A program made the translations under genes and the position numbers. The notes beneath the pieces were generated by a model. It ran no database searches. It worked only from the letters and a program-made list of their open reading frames with translations, and had not been told where the DNA came from. Positions 1 to 8,520 of a stretch of 64,000 nucleotides of DNA are shown piece by piece. This stretch comes from Williamsia sp. 1138. GTDB taxonomy: Bacteria; Actinomycetota; Actinomycetes; Mycobacteriales; Mycobacteriaceae. Where the stretch lies: contig NZ_MJEJ02000049.1 of NCBI RefSeq assembly GCF_002095435.2, forward strand, positions 1 through 64,000, in the 5' to 3' direction. Numbering within the stretch: position 1 is the stretch's first letter; each line of letters opens with the position of its first letter.

Positions 1-1258
1 AAGAAATCGACACCACCGTCGGCCGAGGAGGCGGCGGCAGCGGAGCTCGTGCGCTTGGCGAAAGAGCAGGGCCTGTCGCTGACGGGCCCGGATGGGCTGC
101 TCAAGCAGTTCACCAAGACGGTCCTGGAAACGGCATTGAACGAGGAGATGACCGAGCATCTCGGGCACGACAAGAACCAGGCCAACCCGGATCGGGCATC
201 AACAAATATCCGCAACGGCACTCGGTCGAAGACGGTGCTGACCGAGTCGACCGGGCAGGTCCCGATCGAAGTCCCCCGAGACCGCGAAGGTACGTTCGAA
301 CCGCAGATCGTCAAGAAGCGGCAGCGTCGGCTCAACGGCGTTGATGAGATCGTTTTATCGTTGTACGCCAGAGGGTTAACGACTGGGGAGATCAGCGCGC
401 ACTTCGCTGAAATCTACGGTGCATCGGTCTCGAAGGAGACGATTTCTCGGATCACCGACAAGGTGATCGAGGAGATGCAGGATTGGTCTGCACGTCCGCT
501 CGATGAGGTGTTACGCGGCGATCTTCATCGATGCCATCGTGGTCAAGATCCGCGACGGGCAGGTCGCGAACAGGCCGATCTACGCGGCCATCGGGGTGAG
601 CCTGGACGGGCGCCGCGACGTGCTTGGTTTGTGGGCCGGCACGGGCGGTGAGGGTGCCAAGTTCTGGATGAGCGTGCTCACTGACATCCGCAATCGTGGC
701 ACCAGAGACGTGTTCTTCCTCGTCTGCGACGGTCTCAAGGGCCTGCCGGAGGTTGTCGAGCATGTGTGGCCGGCCACCACCGTCCAAACCTGTGTCGTGC
801 ATCTGATCCGCAACACTTTTCGGCTCTCGGCTCGACAGCACTGGGACGCACTCAAGCGCGATGTCAAACCGATCTACACCGCGCCGAGCGAGCCTGCGGC
901 CAGAGCTGCTTTCGACGAACTGGCCGAACACTGGGGCAAACGGTACCCGGCGATCATCCGGCTGTGGGACAACGCTTGGGAGGAGTTCATCCCCTTCCTT
1001 GACTACGACACGGAGATACGTCGAGTCATATGCTCTACCAATGCAATTGAGTCGCTCAACGCGCGCTACCGGCGGGCCGTGAAAGCCCGCGGCCATTTCC
1101 CCAGCGAGCAGGCCGCGCTCAAATGTTTGTACCTGGTGACCCGTTCGCTGGACCCGACCGGCAAAGGTCAGGCACGATGGATCACACGGTGGAAACCCGC
1201 TCTCAATGCCTTCGCGATCACGTTCGCGGATCGTTGGCCCGGATCAGAAACCTACTGA
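1..1258 (+). pseudogene. IS256/mutator-type DDE transposase, frameshifted and cut by window start
   Basis: The frame is open from base 1 (KKSTPPSAEE...) and reads a typical IS256-family transposase, a nuclear DDE enzyme that excises and inserts the element. After QDWSARPLDEV, near base 511, the frame breaks: GTG-TTAC appears where GTG-TAC is expected. The protein continues in the next frame as YAAIFIDAIVVK to the stop at 1258. DDE residues are visible as the Asp in FIDAI, the Asp in VCDGLKG and the Glu in AWEEF. Joined, the two parts cover the family length apart from the missing N-terminus. The extra T is a real inactivating mutation or a read error; IS256 enzymes are not known to need programmed frameshifting. 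Confidence 0.9.
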
Positions 1259-1294
1259 TGAAAACGGCCGAAACACCGTTAACGAGATAGTCCC
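1..1294 (+). mobile_element. IS256-family insertion sequence, right part
   Basis: The left end lies outside the window, which opens inside the transposase reading frame. The right end is inferred at about 1294. Past the transposase stop there are about 35 bases ending in CCGTTAACGAGATAGTCCC, which resembles the terminal inverted repeat of actinobacterial IS256 relatives. The matching left repeat and any 8-9 bp target duplication cannot be checked here. The transposase is frameshifted, so this copy is probably inactive unless complemented in trans. Confidence 0.8.
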
Positions 1295-1468
1295 GGTGGT
1301 CCTGCTGGTTCTTAGTCGCTGGTTATTTCAACGCCTTCAGTGTGATAGTTGACAGTTTCGTAACGGCCTTACGGTGTCTCTCCGCGCACCTGTCGATAGC
1401 GGCAAGCTCATCACTATTGACAGAGGTGTTCGTCATCGTTTGCGTCGAGTCGACGGGAATTCCGTGCA

Positions 1469-2740
1469 TCAACTCCATGGCCCCGGGTAGGCCCCGTTCT
1501 GATCGCGGATCAATTCGCGGTCACCGTTGTCGCGTATGACCAACGTCCAGCCGTCGAGCATCGCTGTCGGACGTACCGTCCAAGACTCGGATTCCGTTGT
1601 GCCGCTCGGTAAACTGACCACCGATTTGCCGCCGGTCTTGGTGGAGAGGTAGAGGCGGTCAGCGAATACGAAGGCGTTCTGGATGTTGAGTTTCTCGAAA
1701 TCGTCGCCTGACTTGGTCACGACGGTCTCGCCTGACTCCCTGTCGATCACCACCAGACGCTTGTTCCCGAGGATGAGAAGGTAGTCAGCAGACGCGCTCA
1801 GGTCGTCGGGGACGTATAGGCCTGAAGCCGGTGCGATAGCGAAGACTTCTTTCTTTGTGGCGGTGTCATAGCCGACCAACGTGCCTTGGCGATCCGGGCC
1901 GCAGTCGTCGCGTACAGTCACGAAGCCGTCGGAGACCTCAGCAAGGAAGCCTGCCTGATCTGAGGCGCACCGTGAGTACAACGGCTTTCCGGTGGCAGCA
2001 TCGAGAAGTGTGAGCTGGGGGGCCAGTTCGGTCATGATCGCAGATCCGACGCCGGTGATCCCGTCTGCGGATGTTGGTGCTGTCCAGGTTGGGGTGGGTC
2101 CCTCGCCGCTGTAGACGGCGAGGGTGAACTCCGGGCCGTTCGAGAGCACGACGGCCGGTCCGGCGTCGGTGCTGACCAGGCTGCGGAGTTCGCCTTTGAG
2201 GTCGATCACGGTCGGGGTGGTCGAGCCGAGTGGGTAAGTGTAAAGCCGGTGGCGAGACTGCGACCCGTTGAGGCCGGAGGCCTTGGTCTGGGACGAGACG
2301 GCGAACGACACGTAGTAGTCGCCATTGCGCGTGAAGACGGTGCACATCAGGGACGTTCGGGTTTCGTCTGCGGGCTCGGGGGGCGCTGACACGGTTACCA
2401 GTTTCCCGGCGGTGGGGTCGAATACCTGAACTTGGTCTTGACCGCCGGTGCACGCGTCTTTGGTGACCAGCGTCCCGGCGACGATATCGCCGTCCTCGAG
2501 AGAGCCTGGGACGGCGACCGTTTGCGGGCCCAGCGTCAGATCTGAACTGGTTGATGTCCGTGTCGCCGAGGCGACACCCCCGGTTGCCGTGGCCGACGTC
2601 TCAGAGGAAACAGCGGACGGGGCTGGCTCGGAGGAACAACCGGCCGCCACTACCAACATTGTGCAGAGAGCGAACGTAGCTCCCGCCTTAGCTAGCGGAC
2701 CCCTGCGTCGTGCCAGTACCAAAGTCACAAAAATTCCCAT
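1469..2740 (-). CDS. Secreted lipoprotein, beta-propeller-like
   Basis: This 423-residue protein has an N-terminal signal with a basic start, a hydrophobic stretch at about residues 18-33 and a lipobox ending VVAAGC (Cys35), so it should be lipid-anchored outside the membrane. A Ser/Thr/Ala-rich linker follows to about residue 75. The rest has recurring short beta-type blocks such as VQVFDPTAGKLV, LTLLDAATGKPLYS, LVGYDTATKKEV and LVVIDRESGETVV, which look like PQQ/WD-type propeller blades. No catalytic motif is visible. It stands alone on the minus strand beside the IS element. The function is unknown; a binding or scaffold role is only an inference from the fold pattern. Confidence 0.8.
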   Translation of the reverse strand: MGIFVTLVLARRRGPLAKAGATFALCTMLVVAAGCSSEPAPSAVSSETSATATGGVASATRTSTSSDLTLGPQTVAVPGSLEDGDIVAGTLVTKDACTGGQDQVQVFDPTAGKLVTVSAPPEPADETRTSLMCTVFTRNGDYYVSFAVSSQTKASGLNGSQSRHRLYTYPLGSTTPTVIDLKGELRSLVSTDAGPAVVLSNGPEFTLAVYSGEGPTPTWTAPTSADGITGVGSAIMTELAPQLTLLDAATGKPLYSRCASDQAGFLAEVSDGFVTVRDDCGPDRQGTLVGYDTATKKEVFAIAPASGLYVPDDLSASADYLLILGNKRLVVIDRESGETVVTKSGDDFEKLNIQNAFVFADRLYLSTKTGGKSVVSLPSGTTESESWTVRPTAMLDGWTLVIRDNGDRELIRDQNGAYPGPWS

Positions 2741-2939
2741 CAGGAAGCGGGTAGCAGAGTTATGCCTCCAGTGACCCGAAGGTGCAAACGGGCTCTGCGA
2801 CCGTGGTTAGTTCAGCAAGCAAAGTCTGCCAGCGGTGACGATCAAAATACAGCATGACGGCATCGCATGATCGTATGAACCTTCAGCTGAGCAGTGGGCG
2901 CGATACTGCCGGATCGCGTTGTCACCAGGACGGAACGGG

Positions 2940-3623
2940 TTAGTTGAAGAGTCCACCGACCACGCCCTCGAAGGCTGCGGTCACCCCGGCAGCCAGCGCC
3001 CCGCCGCCGACCTTTTTAACCATCCCCTTGAGCTTGTCGCCATTGCTGGTTGTCGCTGCTCTGGCGGCGACAACCTCTTCGGGTCGGCTCGTCGACGTTT
3101 GGTTCTCGTAGTAGACCGCGGTTGCCACCGCTCGTTCTGCGCCCGCGGTATCGCCTGCGCTGTACAGCGCGTCGGCGATCTCGACCTCGAGATCGGACGC
3201 CTTCGAGAAGTCGCCGACCTGTCGGCAGGTCCACACCCACCAGCGTTTGGCGTCGATCGATGACGGGTCGCCGGGGCCCAGGGCGCGCTCACGCGTCGTT
3301 GACAACTCTTCTACTAAGGGGAGCGCTTCGGCGGCCCGTCCGAGTTGATGAAGGCAGTACACCGACGAGTGAAGATTCGACAGATACATCGCCGACGCGA
3401 GGCCTTCCTGGCGCCGGCGGAGCTTCCGAAGAACAGTGAAAACCCCAAGAGCTTCGTCGTACCTCTGGCTCTGGAACAGTTGCTGGGCAGCGGTCTGCTG
3501 GGCTGCGAGGTCGGCGGTCACCAAAGAATCATAAGGTCGCGACGGATGAAGGCGCTGCCGAACCAACCCATGCTCTGCATCGGGCGTATCCGTCGGCGAT
3601 GAGAGGCAATCGGTGTTGTCCAT
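2940..3623 (-). CDS. TPR-like hypothetical protein
   Basis: A protein of about 227 residues starting MDNTDCLSS. The frame is open further upstream, but that would run deep into the neighbouring lipoprotein gene, so the ATG at 3623 was chosen. Residues about 45-190 are helical with spaced Ala, Leu and Tyr (LAAQQTAAQQLFQSQRYDEA, AAEALPLVEELS, SKASDLEVEIADAL), as in tetratricopeptide-type repeats. The last 20 residues are Gly/Ala-rich and hydrophobic (GGGALAAGVTAAF) and could contact membrane. The family is not recognised. It lies just downstream of the lipoprotein at 3667-4068 on the same strand with a 43-base gap and may be co-transcribed. Confidence 0.6.
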   Translation of the reverse strand: MDNTDCLSSPTDTPDAEHGLVRQRLHPSRPYDSLVTADLAAQQTAAQQLFQSQRYDEALGVFTVLRKLRRRQEGLASAMYLSNLHSSVYCLHQLGRAAEALPLVEELSTTRERALGPGDPSSIDAKRWWVWTCRQVGDFSKASDLEVEIADALYSAGDTAGAERAVATAVYYENQTSTSRPEEVVAARAATTSNGDKLKGMVKKVGGGALAAGVTAAFEGVVGGLFN

Positions 3624-3666
3624 GCCTGGGGCGGTCCGGTAAACACACGCGGTGCTCGCAGTACGC

Positions 3667-4068
3667 TCAGAAACCTTGGCACTCGGCTTTGATGTTCTGA
3701 GTCTGTGAGGTGAAATCGGAGACGTCCAGTGAACCTCGCGACAGGATCTCGGCCATCTGACCGGCCTCGTACTGAACGACCTCACTCGGGTAGTTCTTGG
3801 CAAACTCGACGAACTTCTCGAGCACCCGCACCCCTTGTGGGGTGTACACGATGGTGTGGCTCTCGAATTCTCTGGTTGCGTTCTGATATGCGAAACACAG
3901 GTTACCTAGGCTGCTCTCACGCGATGACGGCCGGTTTTCCGCCGCAGCGGGGTCGCTTGAGGGGGCAGTCTCTGACGAGCAGCCCGTAACAGTTATCGCT
4001 GCCACTGCGAAAATGGCCGCGGCCCAGCTTGTATTGCGCACCGACCGAAGATAGCAGTGTTGATGCAA
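3667..4068 (-). CDS. Small lipoprotein, unknown function
   Basis: A 133-residue protein with a signal sequence whose hydrophobic core is at about residues 14-28 and a lipobox AITVTGC (Cys30), followed by a Ser/Pro/Glu-rich linker. The mature part is small and mostly helical, with two further Cys residues (NLCFAYQN and KAECQGF) that could form a disulfide outside the membrane. No known domain is recognised. It is the upstream member of a minus-strand pair with the TPR-like gene. Confidence 0.7.
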   Translation of the reverse strand: MHQHCYLRSVRNTSWAAAIFAVAAITVTGCSSETAPSSDPAAAENRPSSRESSLGNLCFAYQNATREFESHTIVYTPQGVRVLEKFVEFAKNYPSEVVQYEAGQMAEILSRGSLDVSDFTSQTQNIKAECQGF

Positions 4069-4612
4069 GGTTGGACGAAGTCCTACGGCGAGGTTGACTC
4101 ACAGTTCTGGACAGGCCGCGCGGCCCGCGGCCGGCGAACTTTTTGTTGCTTCTCAGACGAATTCGGGATCCTTTGGAATGTTGATGGTGTTGTGCAGTGG
4201 CAGGTGGTTCGTGTGGTGTCGTGACCTGACTAGGCCGTCGCGTGCTCGACTGTCTAGTGCCACTGAGAGCGTCACTGCGCTTTCCTCAGCTCGTAGGTGC
4301 GCAACCGCAGCAGGGTCACCGGAATAGTTCACATCCGAATATTGCCGGTTGCCGGTAGTAGGTTGGTTATTCGCACTGCGCGCGAATATCTCGGTGTCTT
4401 GTAACACCCCGCACTACCCGGATCTCTCAACTCAAATGTCACCCGACAACTTCGGCCATGGCAGGACAGACGACCGCACGGCACTACGGGCAGAGAGTCA
4501 TTGTCGATGATCAGGCGAAACTTCAACCCGCGGGCTCGCCTGCTACTACGGATCTGGCACCGATGACCCGACTCCATCGTGGCGGTGCGCCCGGACGCTA
4601 GACTGCGCGGAT
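4069..4612. other. Gene-poor stretch
   Basis: About 540 bases between divergent genes. Only short frames with no family resemblance are present on either strand. It presumably holds the promoters of the lipoprotein gene (minus) and the small membrane protein gene (plus). No convincing operator, terminator or RNA was seen. Confidence 0.5.
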
Positions 4613-4642
4613 ATGGGCAGGCGGCAGATGGGCAGGCGGCAG
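4613..4642 (+). repeat. 15-bp direct duplication over the start codon
   Basis: ATGGGCAGGCGGCAG occurs twice in tandem, giving two in-frame start codons five codons apart and MGRRQMGRRQ at the N-terminus. Either copy could be the working start; the first copy places GGCAGGCGG just before the second ATG. Confidence 0.9.
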
Positions 4643-4942
4643 GTAGTGACGACCCTGGCCATCGGACTCGCACTCGCCGGGTGGACCGCCTTCGCCGGCA
4701 TTTATGCGACCTTTAGCAGGTTCGCGGTGTCCGACACCAGCTGCGACGGAGGCAAGTTGCGGCCGTCCACGTTCGGTGTTGTGTATCTCATTGTCGTGGC
4801 TTCGATGTGGATGGTTCCGTTCATGGCGCTGGTCATCCGAACCCGGTCAGTTGCGGCGGTTGTGCTCGTCGTGGTCGCGGCGATCGTGGCGGCGGGAGTT
4901 GTTGCTACTACTCTCGCCAACCCCGGCGAATTCTGTTTCTGA
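4613..4942 (+). CDS. Small membrane protein, three predicted helices
   Basis: A 109-residue protein with hydrophobic segments at about residues 11-33, 54-75 and 80-100. The loop between the first two holds a DTSCDGGKLRP stretch and the C-terminus ends NPGEFCF, so there are two Cys residues in non-membrane parts. No domain was recognised. The start is ambiguous: the first ten residues are a direct duplication (MGRRQ twice), so translation could begin at 4613 or at 4628. It stands alone on the plus strand. Confidence 0.6.
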   Translation: MGRRQMGRRQVVTTLAIGLALAGWTAFAGIYATFSRFAVSDTSCDGGKLRPSTFGVVYLIVVASMWMVPFMALVIRTRSVAAVVLVVVAAIVAAGVVATTLANPGEFCF

Positions 4943-5072
4943 GCGAGCCCCGTGAATTGTCCAGTGACGCGTAAATATTGCAGCAGATGCAGGGAGTCGG
5001 CAACGATCCGCGGGTGCGGCGAATGTTCCCAATTCCAGAGTCGTGTGGGCGGCGGAAACTATTTGCGCTTAA

Positions 5073-5510
5073 TTAGGTCGGCGGTTTTGTGTCGGGGTGG
5101 GTGACGGCGTGAAGGTCAAGTTGGGGTATGCCGGTGAAGTTGTCCGGGTTGCAGGTGTGGAGCGGTAGGCCGTGCGCCACTGCTGTGGCGGCAATGAGCG
5201 CGTCGTAGGCGCGGGCGGCGGGTTTGCGGCCCGAGGCGCGCAGAGCGGCCGCTACAGCGCCGAACGCTCGCGCACTTTCGGCGTCGAACGGCAATATCTC
5301 GAAATCTGCTTCTGCTTGTTGTAGATGTTGCTGGCGCGCGCTGCGTTCGGCGTCGCTGCGGGCGACGTGGGGCCCCACGGAGAGTTCAGCGAGGGTGACA
5401 GCGCTGATGACCGACTCCTCGGGTAGCTCGGCCGGATCGGAGAGTCTGCCGAGCAGGATTACCGTGGACGTGTCCAGCAGGCCCCGGTGCCGGGCGACAG
5501 CCTCGCTCAC
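5073..5510 (-). CDS. vapC: VapC-type toxin, PIN-domain ribonuclease
   Basis: A 145-residue PIN-domain protein, the usual VapC size. VapC toxins are Mg-dependent endoribonucleases that cut tRNA or rRNA when not held by their antitoxin. The acidic site is complete by eye: Asp13 in GLLDTSTVI, Glu42 in TLAEL, Asp103 in RAYDALIAA and Asp123 in TCNPDNF. The start overlaps the antitoxin stop by 4 bases (ATGA), implying translational coupling. Expression should follow the operator at 5754-5773. The RNA target cannot be told from sequence. Confidence 0.92.
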   Translation of the reverse strand: MSEAVARHRGLLDTSTVILLGRLSDPAELPEESVISAVTLAELSVGPHVARSDAERSARQQHLQQAEADFEILPFDAESARAFGAVAAALRASGRKPAARAYDALIAATAVAHGLPLHTCNPDNFTGIPQLDLHAVTHPDTKPPT

Positions 5511-5746
5511 ACTGCGGAATCGAGCACGGTGTCGATATCTGCACGCAAGGCGTCGACATCCACCGGCGGGATATGGCGCCGGCGTCGGATGAGTTCACTG
5601 GGAGTGACGCTGCGACGTGGCAGTGGACTGAGCTCGGCCACTGGTTCGCCGTCGCGGGTGACCACTATGCGCTCGCCTCGATCGACACGGCGCAGCACTT
5701 CCCCACCGTTGTTGCGCAGATCGCGAACGCTCACCACCTCAGTCAT
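5507..5746 (-). CDS. vapB: VapB-type antitoxin, Phd/YefM-like
   Basis: A 79-residue antitoxin. The N-terminal half (VSVRDLRNNGGEVLRRVDRG, then ERIVVTRDGEPVAEL) is a typical Phd/YefM DNA-binding and dimer domain. The C-terminal part from about residue 50 is basic then acidic and would wrap the PIN toxin. It lies first in the operon and overlaps vapC by 4 bases. It should repress its own promoter with the toxin through the dyad ending 8 bases before its ATG. Confidence 0.9.
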   Translation of the reverse strand: MTEVVSVRDLRNNGGEVLRRVDRGERIVVTRDGEPVAELSPLPRRSVTPSELIRRRRHIPPVDVDALRADIDTVLDSAV

Positions 5747-5753
5747 TCCAGCA

Positions 5754-5773
5754 GTGTATCACCGGTGAGACAC
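5754..5773 (-). promoter_or_regulatory. VapBC operator dyad
   Basis: GTGTATCACCGGTGAGACAC is a 20-bp dyad with 18 of 20 positions symmetric (GTGTnTCACCGGTGAnACAC), ending 8 bases before the vapB ATG. On the minus strand it contains GATACACT, a plausible -10 element, so antitoxin binding would block RNA polymerase. The resulting leader would be very short. Confidence 0.75.
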
Positions 5774-5798
5774 CCGGGTGTGATGGCCGCCATCCAGG

Positions 5799-6833
5799 TC
5801 AAAGGCGGGGATCGATCATCGTCATTCCCACGGGTGAGGCGGTGTCCATTCGAGGGAGCAGCAATGCTGCCTCTTCCAACCCGACCAGACGTCCGATGAG
5901 ATCTTGGGGGCGCAGACTGCCGGACTCGATCAGGGCGAGCATCCCGGGATAATCAACGGCAGCCATGCCATGGCTGCCGAGCAGGTCAAGCTCCCACGCG
6001 ATCGCCCGAGCCATAGGGATACCGGACAGCCCGCTGGTCGTGGGAAGCAGACCGATCTGGACGTGCCGGCCGCGGCGTCGCAGGCTCAGCACCGCATCCG
6101 TGCAGGTCTGCTCGCTGCCCACAGCATCAACCGCGACGTGGCTTCCACCGGCCGTCAGCGAATGCACCCGTGCCGGGACGACGTCGTCGGCGATGATCGC
6201 GTGATCGGCCCCCAGGGCACGTGCCGCGTCGAGAGCGGCGGGGTTGCGGTCGACAGCGACGACGCGCGCACCGAGAGCTTTCGCAACCATGACAACGCTC
6301 AGCCCTACCCCGCCCGCGCCCACCACAGTGACCCACTCTTCCGCCATCACCCTTGCCCGCACCGTCAAGGCCCGGTACGCCGTTGCGAATCGGCACCCAA
6401 GTGCGGCAGCGGCTTCGAACGACACCGACGGGGCGATGGCCACCAGGTTGGTGTCCGCGGCGTGCAGTGCGACTTGCTCAGCGAAAGACCCCCAATGGGT
6501 AAAACCCGGCTGCTGCTGGTTGGGACAGACCTGCGCGTTGCCCGACCTGCACCAGTCGCACGCACCGCACCCGCAGACGAACGGCACCGTCACGCGTTGA
6601 CCGATGGAGAACCGTCGCACCCCCGCGCCGACCGCGACAACAACTCCGGCCAGCTCATGTCCCGGGACGTGCGGCAGCGTGATCTGCTCATGACCCGCCC
6701 AAGCGTGCCAATCACTGCGGCACAACCCCGTGGCGTGCACCTCGACCACCACACCGTTCTCGGGCGGCGACAGATCAGGCACCTCGTCTACCTCGAGCGG
6801 CTCCCCCAGCTGGTGCATGATCATCGCGCGCAT
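5799..6833 (-). CDS. Zinc-dependent medium-chain alcohol dehydrogenase
   Basis: A 344-residue MDR-superfamily dehydrogenase that should oxidise an alcohol to an aldehyde or ketone with NAD(P). Catalytic zinc ligands are Cys38 in GLCRSDWH and His59-Glu60 in VPGHELAG; four Cys in the block CGCGACDWCRSGNAQVC bind the structural zinc. The Rossmann motif is GAGGVGLS, followed by an acidic residue in VVAVDRNP that favours NAD. The frame is open 15 codons further upstream, but the ATG at 6833 is preceded by GGGTGG and gives the usual N-terminus, so it was chosen. It is monocistronic, upstream of vapBC on the same strand. The substrate is unknown. Confidence 0.9.
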   Translation of the reverse strand: MRAMIMHQLGEPLEVDEVPDLSPPENGVVVEVHATGLCRSDWHAWAGHEQITLPHVPGHELAGVVVAVGAGVRRFSIGQRVTVPFVCGCGACDWCRSGNAQVCPNQQQPGFTHWGSFAEQVALHAADTNLVAIAPSVSFEAAAALGCRFATAYRALTVRARVMAEEWVTVVGAGGVGLSVVMVAKALGARVVAVDRNPAALDAARALGADHAIIADDVVPARVHSLTAGGSHVAVDAVGSEQTCTDAVLSLRRRGRHVQIGLLPTTSGLSGIPMARAIAWELDLLGSHGMAAVDYPGMLALIESGSLRPQDLIGRLVGLEEAALLLPRMDTASPVGMTMIDPRL

Positions 6834-7068
6834 CCACCCACAATAGGTGGAGGACTCGGGATACGAAGACCTCGCCAAGGGGCCCCCGGGTGACGTCGGA
6901 GTGGATCACGGTTGCGGACTCACTCAAGTGTTCTTGCCCCAGTGCGCAAGCGCTTCACGCAACGCAAGTCTTCGATCGGTCAGCGCGTAGGCGCGGGTGT
7001 TGTGCCGGGTCGACTGGTCAGACGCCGGCCGCTTCGAGTTGGCGCAGGCGCGTCCGGCAGACAACACA

Positions 7069-7100
7069 CCCCAACGTTCCAGGATTCGGGAACGTTGGGG
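7069..7100 (-). terminator. Rho-independent terminator after the SnoaL-SDR unit
   Basis: A perfect 12-bp stem, CCCCAACGTTCC and GGAACGTTGGGG, with an 8-base loop, beginning 10 bases beyond the SDR stop. On the minus strand it is followed by TGTGTTGTCTG, a moderately T-rich tail. Confidence 0.8.
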
Positions 7101-7110
7101 CTGGCCGCTA

Positions 7111-7951
7111 CTAGGAGGGGAAATCAGTTGTGCGTGAGAGGGTTTCGTTTGCTCGGATATCCGCCAACACCGCCTCGAGTGTGTCGGTCACGGCGTCAAA
7201 ACCGCCGTTGCCCAAGACCAGTCGTCGGGGTGGCGGGTTCTGGGCCATTGCCGCGATCACTGCACGGGCACCGCGGCGCGGATCGCCGGGTTGCACACCG
7301 TCCATGTCCACGAACGCTGCGCGGACCTGCTTGAGCATCTCGTGGTACTCGGGAATCGGCTCTGACACCGGTTCATGCGCGAACCCGGCGTAGGCGTTGG
7401 TTCGGGTCGCTCCCGGTTCGACTGCCAGTACGGAGATGCCCTGTGCGGCGACCTCGTCGCGCAGCGTCTCGGTGACAGCTTCGACGGCGAACTTCGTCGC
7501 GCTGTAGAAGCCGAAGCCGGGTGCAGCCACCAGCCCCGCGACCGAGGACACATTGACGATCCATCCGTCGCCGCGAACACGCATCCCAGGTAGTACCGCA
7601 CGGGTCACCGACAGGACTGCGAAGAAGTTCAGCTCGAACATTGCCCGCATCGGGGTCTCATTCATGCCCTCGATCGATCCGAACCAGCCGCGGCCTGCGC
7701 TGTTGACCAGCACGTCGATACCTCCGAAGTGCTCCTCGGCCGCACCCACCGCGCGCTGTACCTGCTCGGTGTCGGTGACATCGAGCCGGACGACCAGAAC
7801 GCGGTCACCGTACTGCTCGGCCCAGGTCGCCAATTCGTGGGGACGCCGGGACGTGAGCACCACGCGGTCCCCCGTCTCCAGCGCCGGCCTCGGCGAACGC
7901 GACACCGAATCCACCGGGCGTACCTCCTGTGATGAACCACCGCCGCGTCAT
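7111..7951 (-). pseudogene. Short-chain dehydrogenase/reductase, N-terminus frameshifted
   Basis: Residues from ALETGDRVVLTSRRP onward form a good SDR: NSAG, the catalytic Ser in VNVSSVAG and the YSATK (Tyr-x3-Lys) pair. The frame for this part begins at 7914 without a cofactor motif. In a second frame the ATG at 7951 gives MTRRWFITGGTPGGFG then VAFAEA, the missing glycine-rich NAD(P) motif. The two frames join if one C is removed near 7884-7888 (GAGGCCGGCG read as GAGGCGGCG gives AEAALE). The 7951 ATG overlaps the upstream gene's stop as ATGA, which supports it as the original start. As written the enzyme cannot bind its cofactor; a read error is the alternative. Confidence 0.85.
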
Positions 7952-8292
7952 GGCTCGATCACCAACCGGCTGATCAGCGCACCGTCCAGAGTGAAGCGGT
8001 AGTGCAGGTCGGCGACGCCGCCCGGGAAGTTGCCCTCCAGGTGCTGCCCGACGTCGACGGTGGTAACGGTCGTGGTGGCGCCGGTGAATGCGGATGTGTA
8101 GGTGTATTCACTGCCGCTGACGGAGGCGGCCAGCCAGGCTCTGATCTCGTCGCGGCCCGTGTAGTCGCGGCCGTCGTCGGTCACGACGGCATCGGCGGTG
8201 AAAGTGGCCAGCGCTCGGTCGTCCTCTCGGTCGTCGAGGGCGGTCATAAACGTCTTTACTGTGTTCGGGAGTTCATCCCATGCTGTTGTCAT
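7948..8292 (-). CDS. SnoaL/NTF2-like protein
   Basis: A 114-residue protein with the SnoaL-like (nuclear transport factor 2 fold) pattern: an N-terminal helix (VKTFMTALDDREDDRALATF), then TADAVVTDDGRDYTGRDEI and beta strands ending LDGALISRLVIEP. Such proteins are cyclases, isomerases or simple ligand binders; none can be assigned here. It is the first gene of the MerR-controlled unit. The inferred -10 box ends 7 bases before the ATG at 8292, so the mRNA may be leaderless. Confidence 0.85.
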   Translation of the reverse strand: MTTAWDELPNTVKTFMTALDDREDDRALATFTADAVVTDDGRDYTGRDEIRAWLAASVSGSEYTYTSAFTGATTTVTTVDVGQHLEGNFPGGVADLHYRFTLDGALISRLVIEP

Positions 8293-8298
8293 GACCCC

Positions 8299-8329
8299 AC
8301 GGTGGAACCTCCCCTAAGGGGAAAGTCAA
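8299..8329 (-). promoter_or_regulatory. MerR-type promoter for the SnoaL-SDR unit
   Basis: Reading on the minus strand: TTGACT (-35, 8324-8329), a 19-base spacer holding the dyad TCCCCTTAGGGGA, then CACCGT (-10 position, 8299-8304). The over-long 19-bp spacer with a central dyad is the known signature of promoters untwisted by MerR regulators. Transcription would start at or next to the ATG. Confidence 0.8.
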
Positions 8330-8453
8330 CCCGGGGTGGCGATCTCGATTCCGTCTGGCTGCAGCCGGGTCCGCTTCCCCAGCGATGCCACCACTTCGCC
8401 ATTGTTCGGTAGAGAACGGTCCCGAACACGAGCTGTCGGACTCGCACCACATG

Positions 8454-8484
8454 TTGACCTTGCCCTAGGGGAAGACTGCAGAAT
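8454..8484 (+). promoter_or_regulatory. MerR-type autoregulated promoter of the merR gene
   Basis: TTGACC (8454-8459), a 19-base spacer with the dyad CCCTAGGG, and CAGAAT (8479-8484). It has the same architecture and near-identical dyad as the divergent promoter at 8299-8329. The merR gene follows with the Shine-Dalgarno sequence AGAGGAGGA. Confidence 0.8.
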
Positions 8485-8520
8485 GCCCTTACAACCCGAC
8501 AGCGCGCAGAGGAGGACACC

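Noticed and set aside
1-1258. Programmed frameshift in the transposase
   Set aside because: IS256-family transposases are single-frame; the TT at 511 is not a usual slippery site, so a mutation or error is more likely.
3624-3803. Upstream extension of the TPR-like protein
   Set aside because: It would lie inside the lipoprotein gene in another frame and is Arg/Ser-rich without structure.
6879-7068. Remnant gene between the SDR terminator and the dehydrogenase
   Set aside because: A short minus-strand piece (NTRAYALTDRRLALREAL) looks protein-like but ends soon, has no start and no family could be named.
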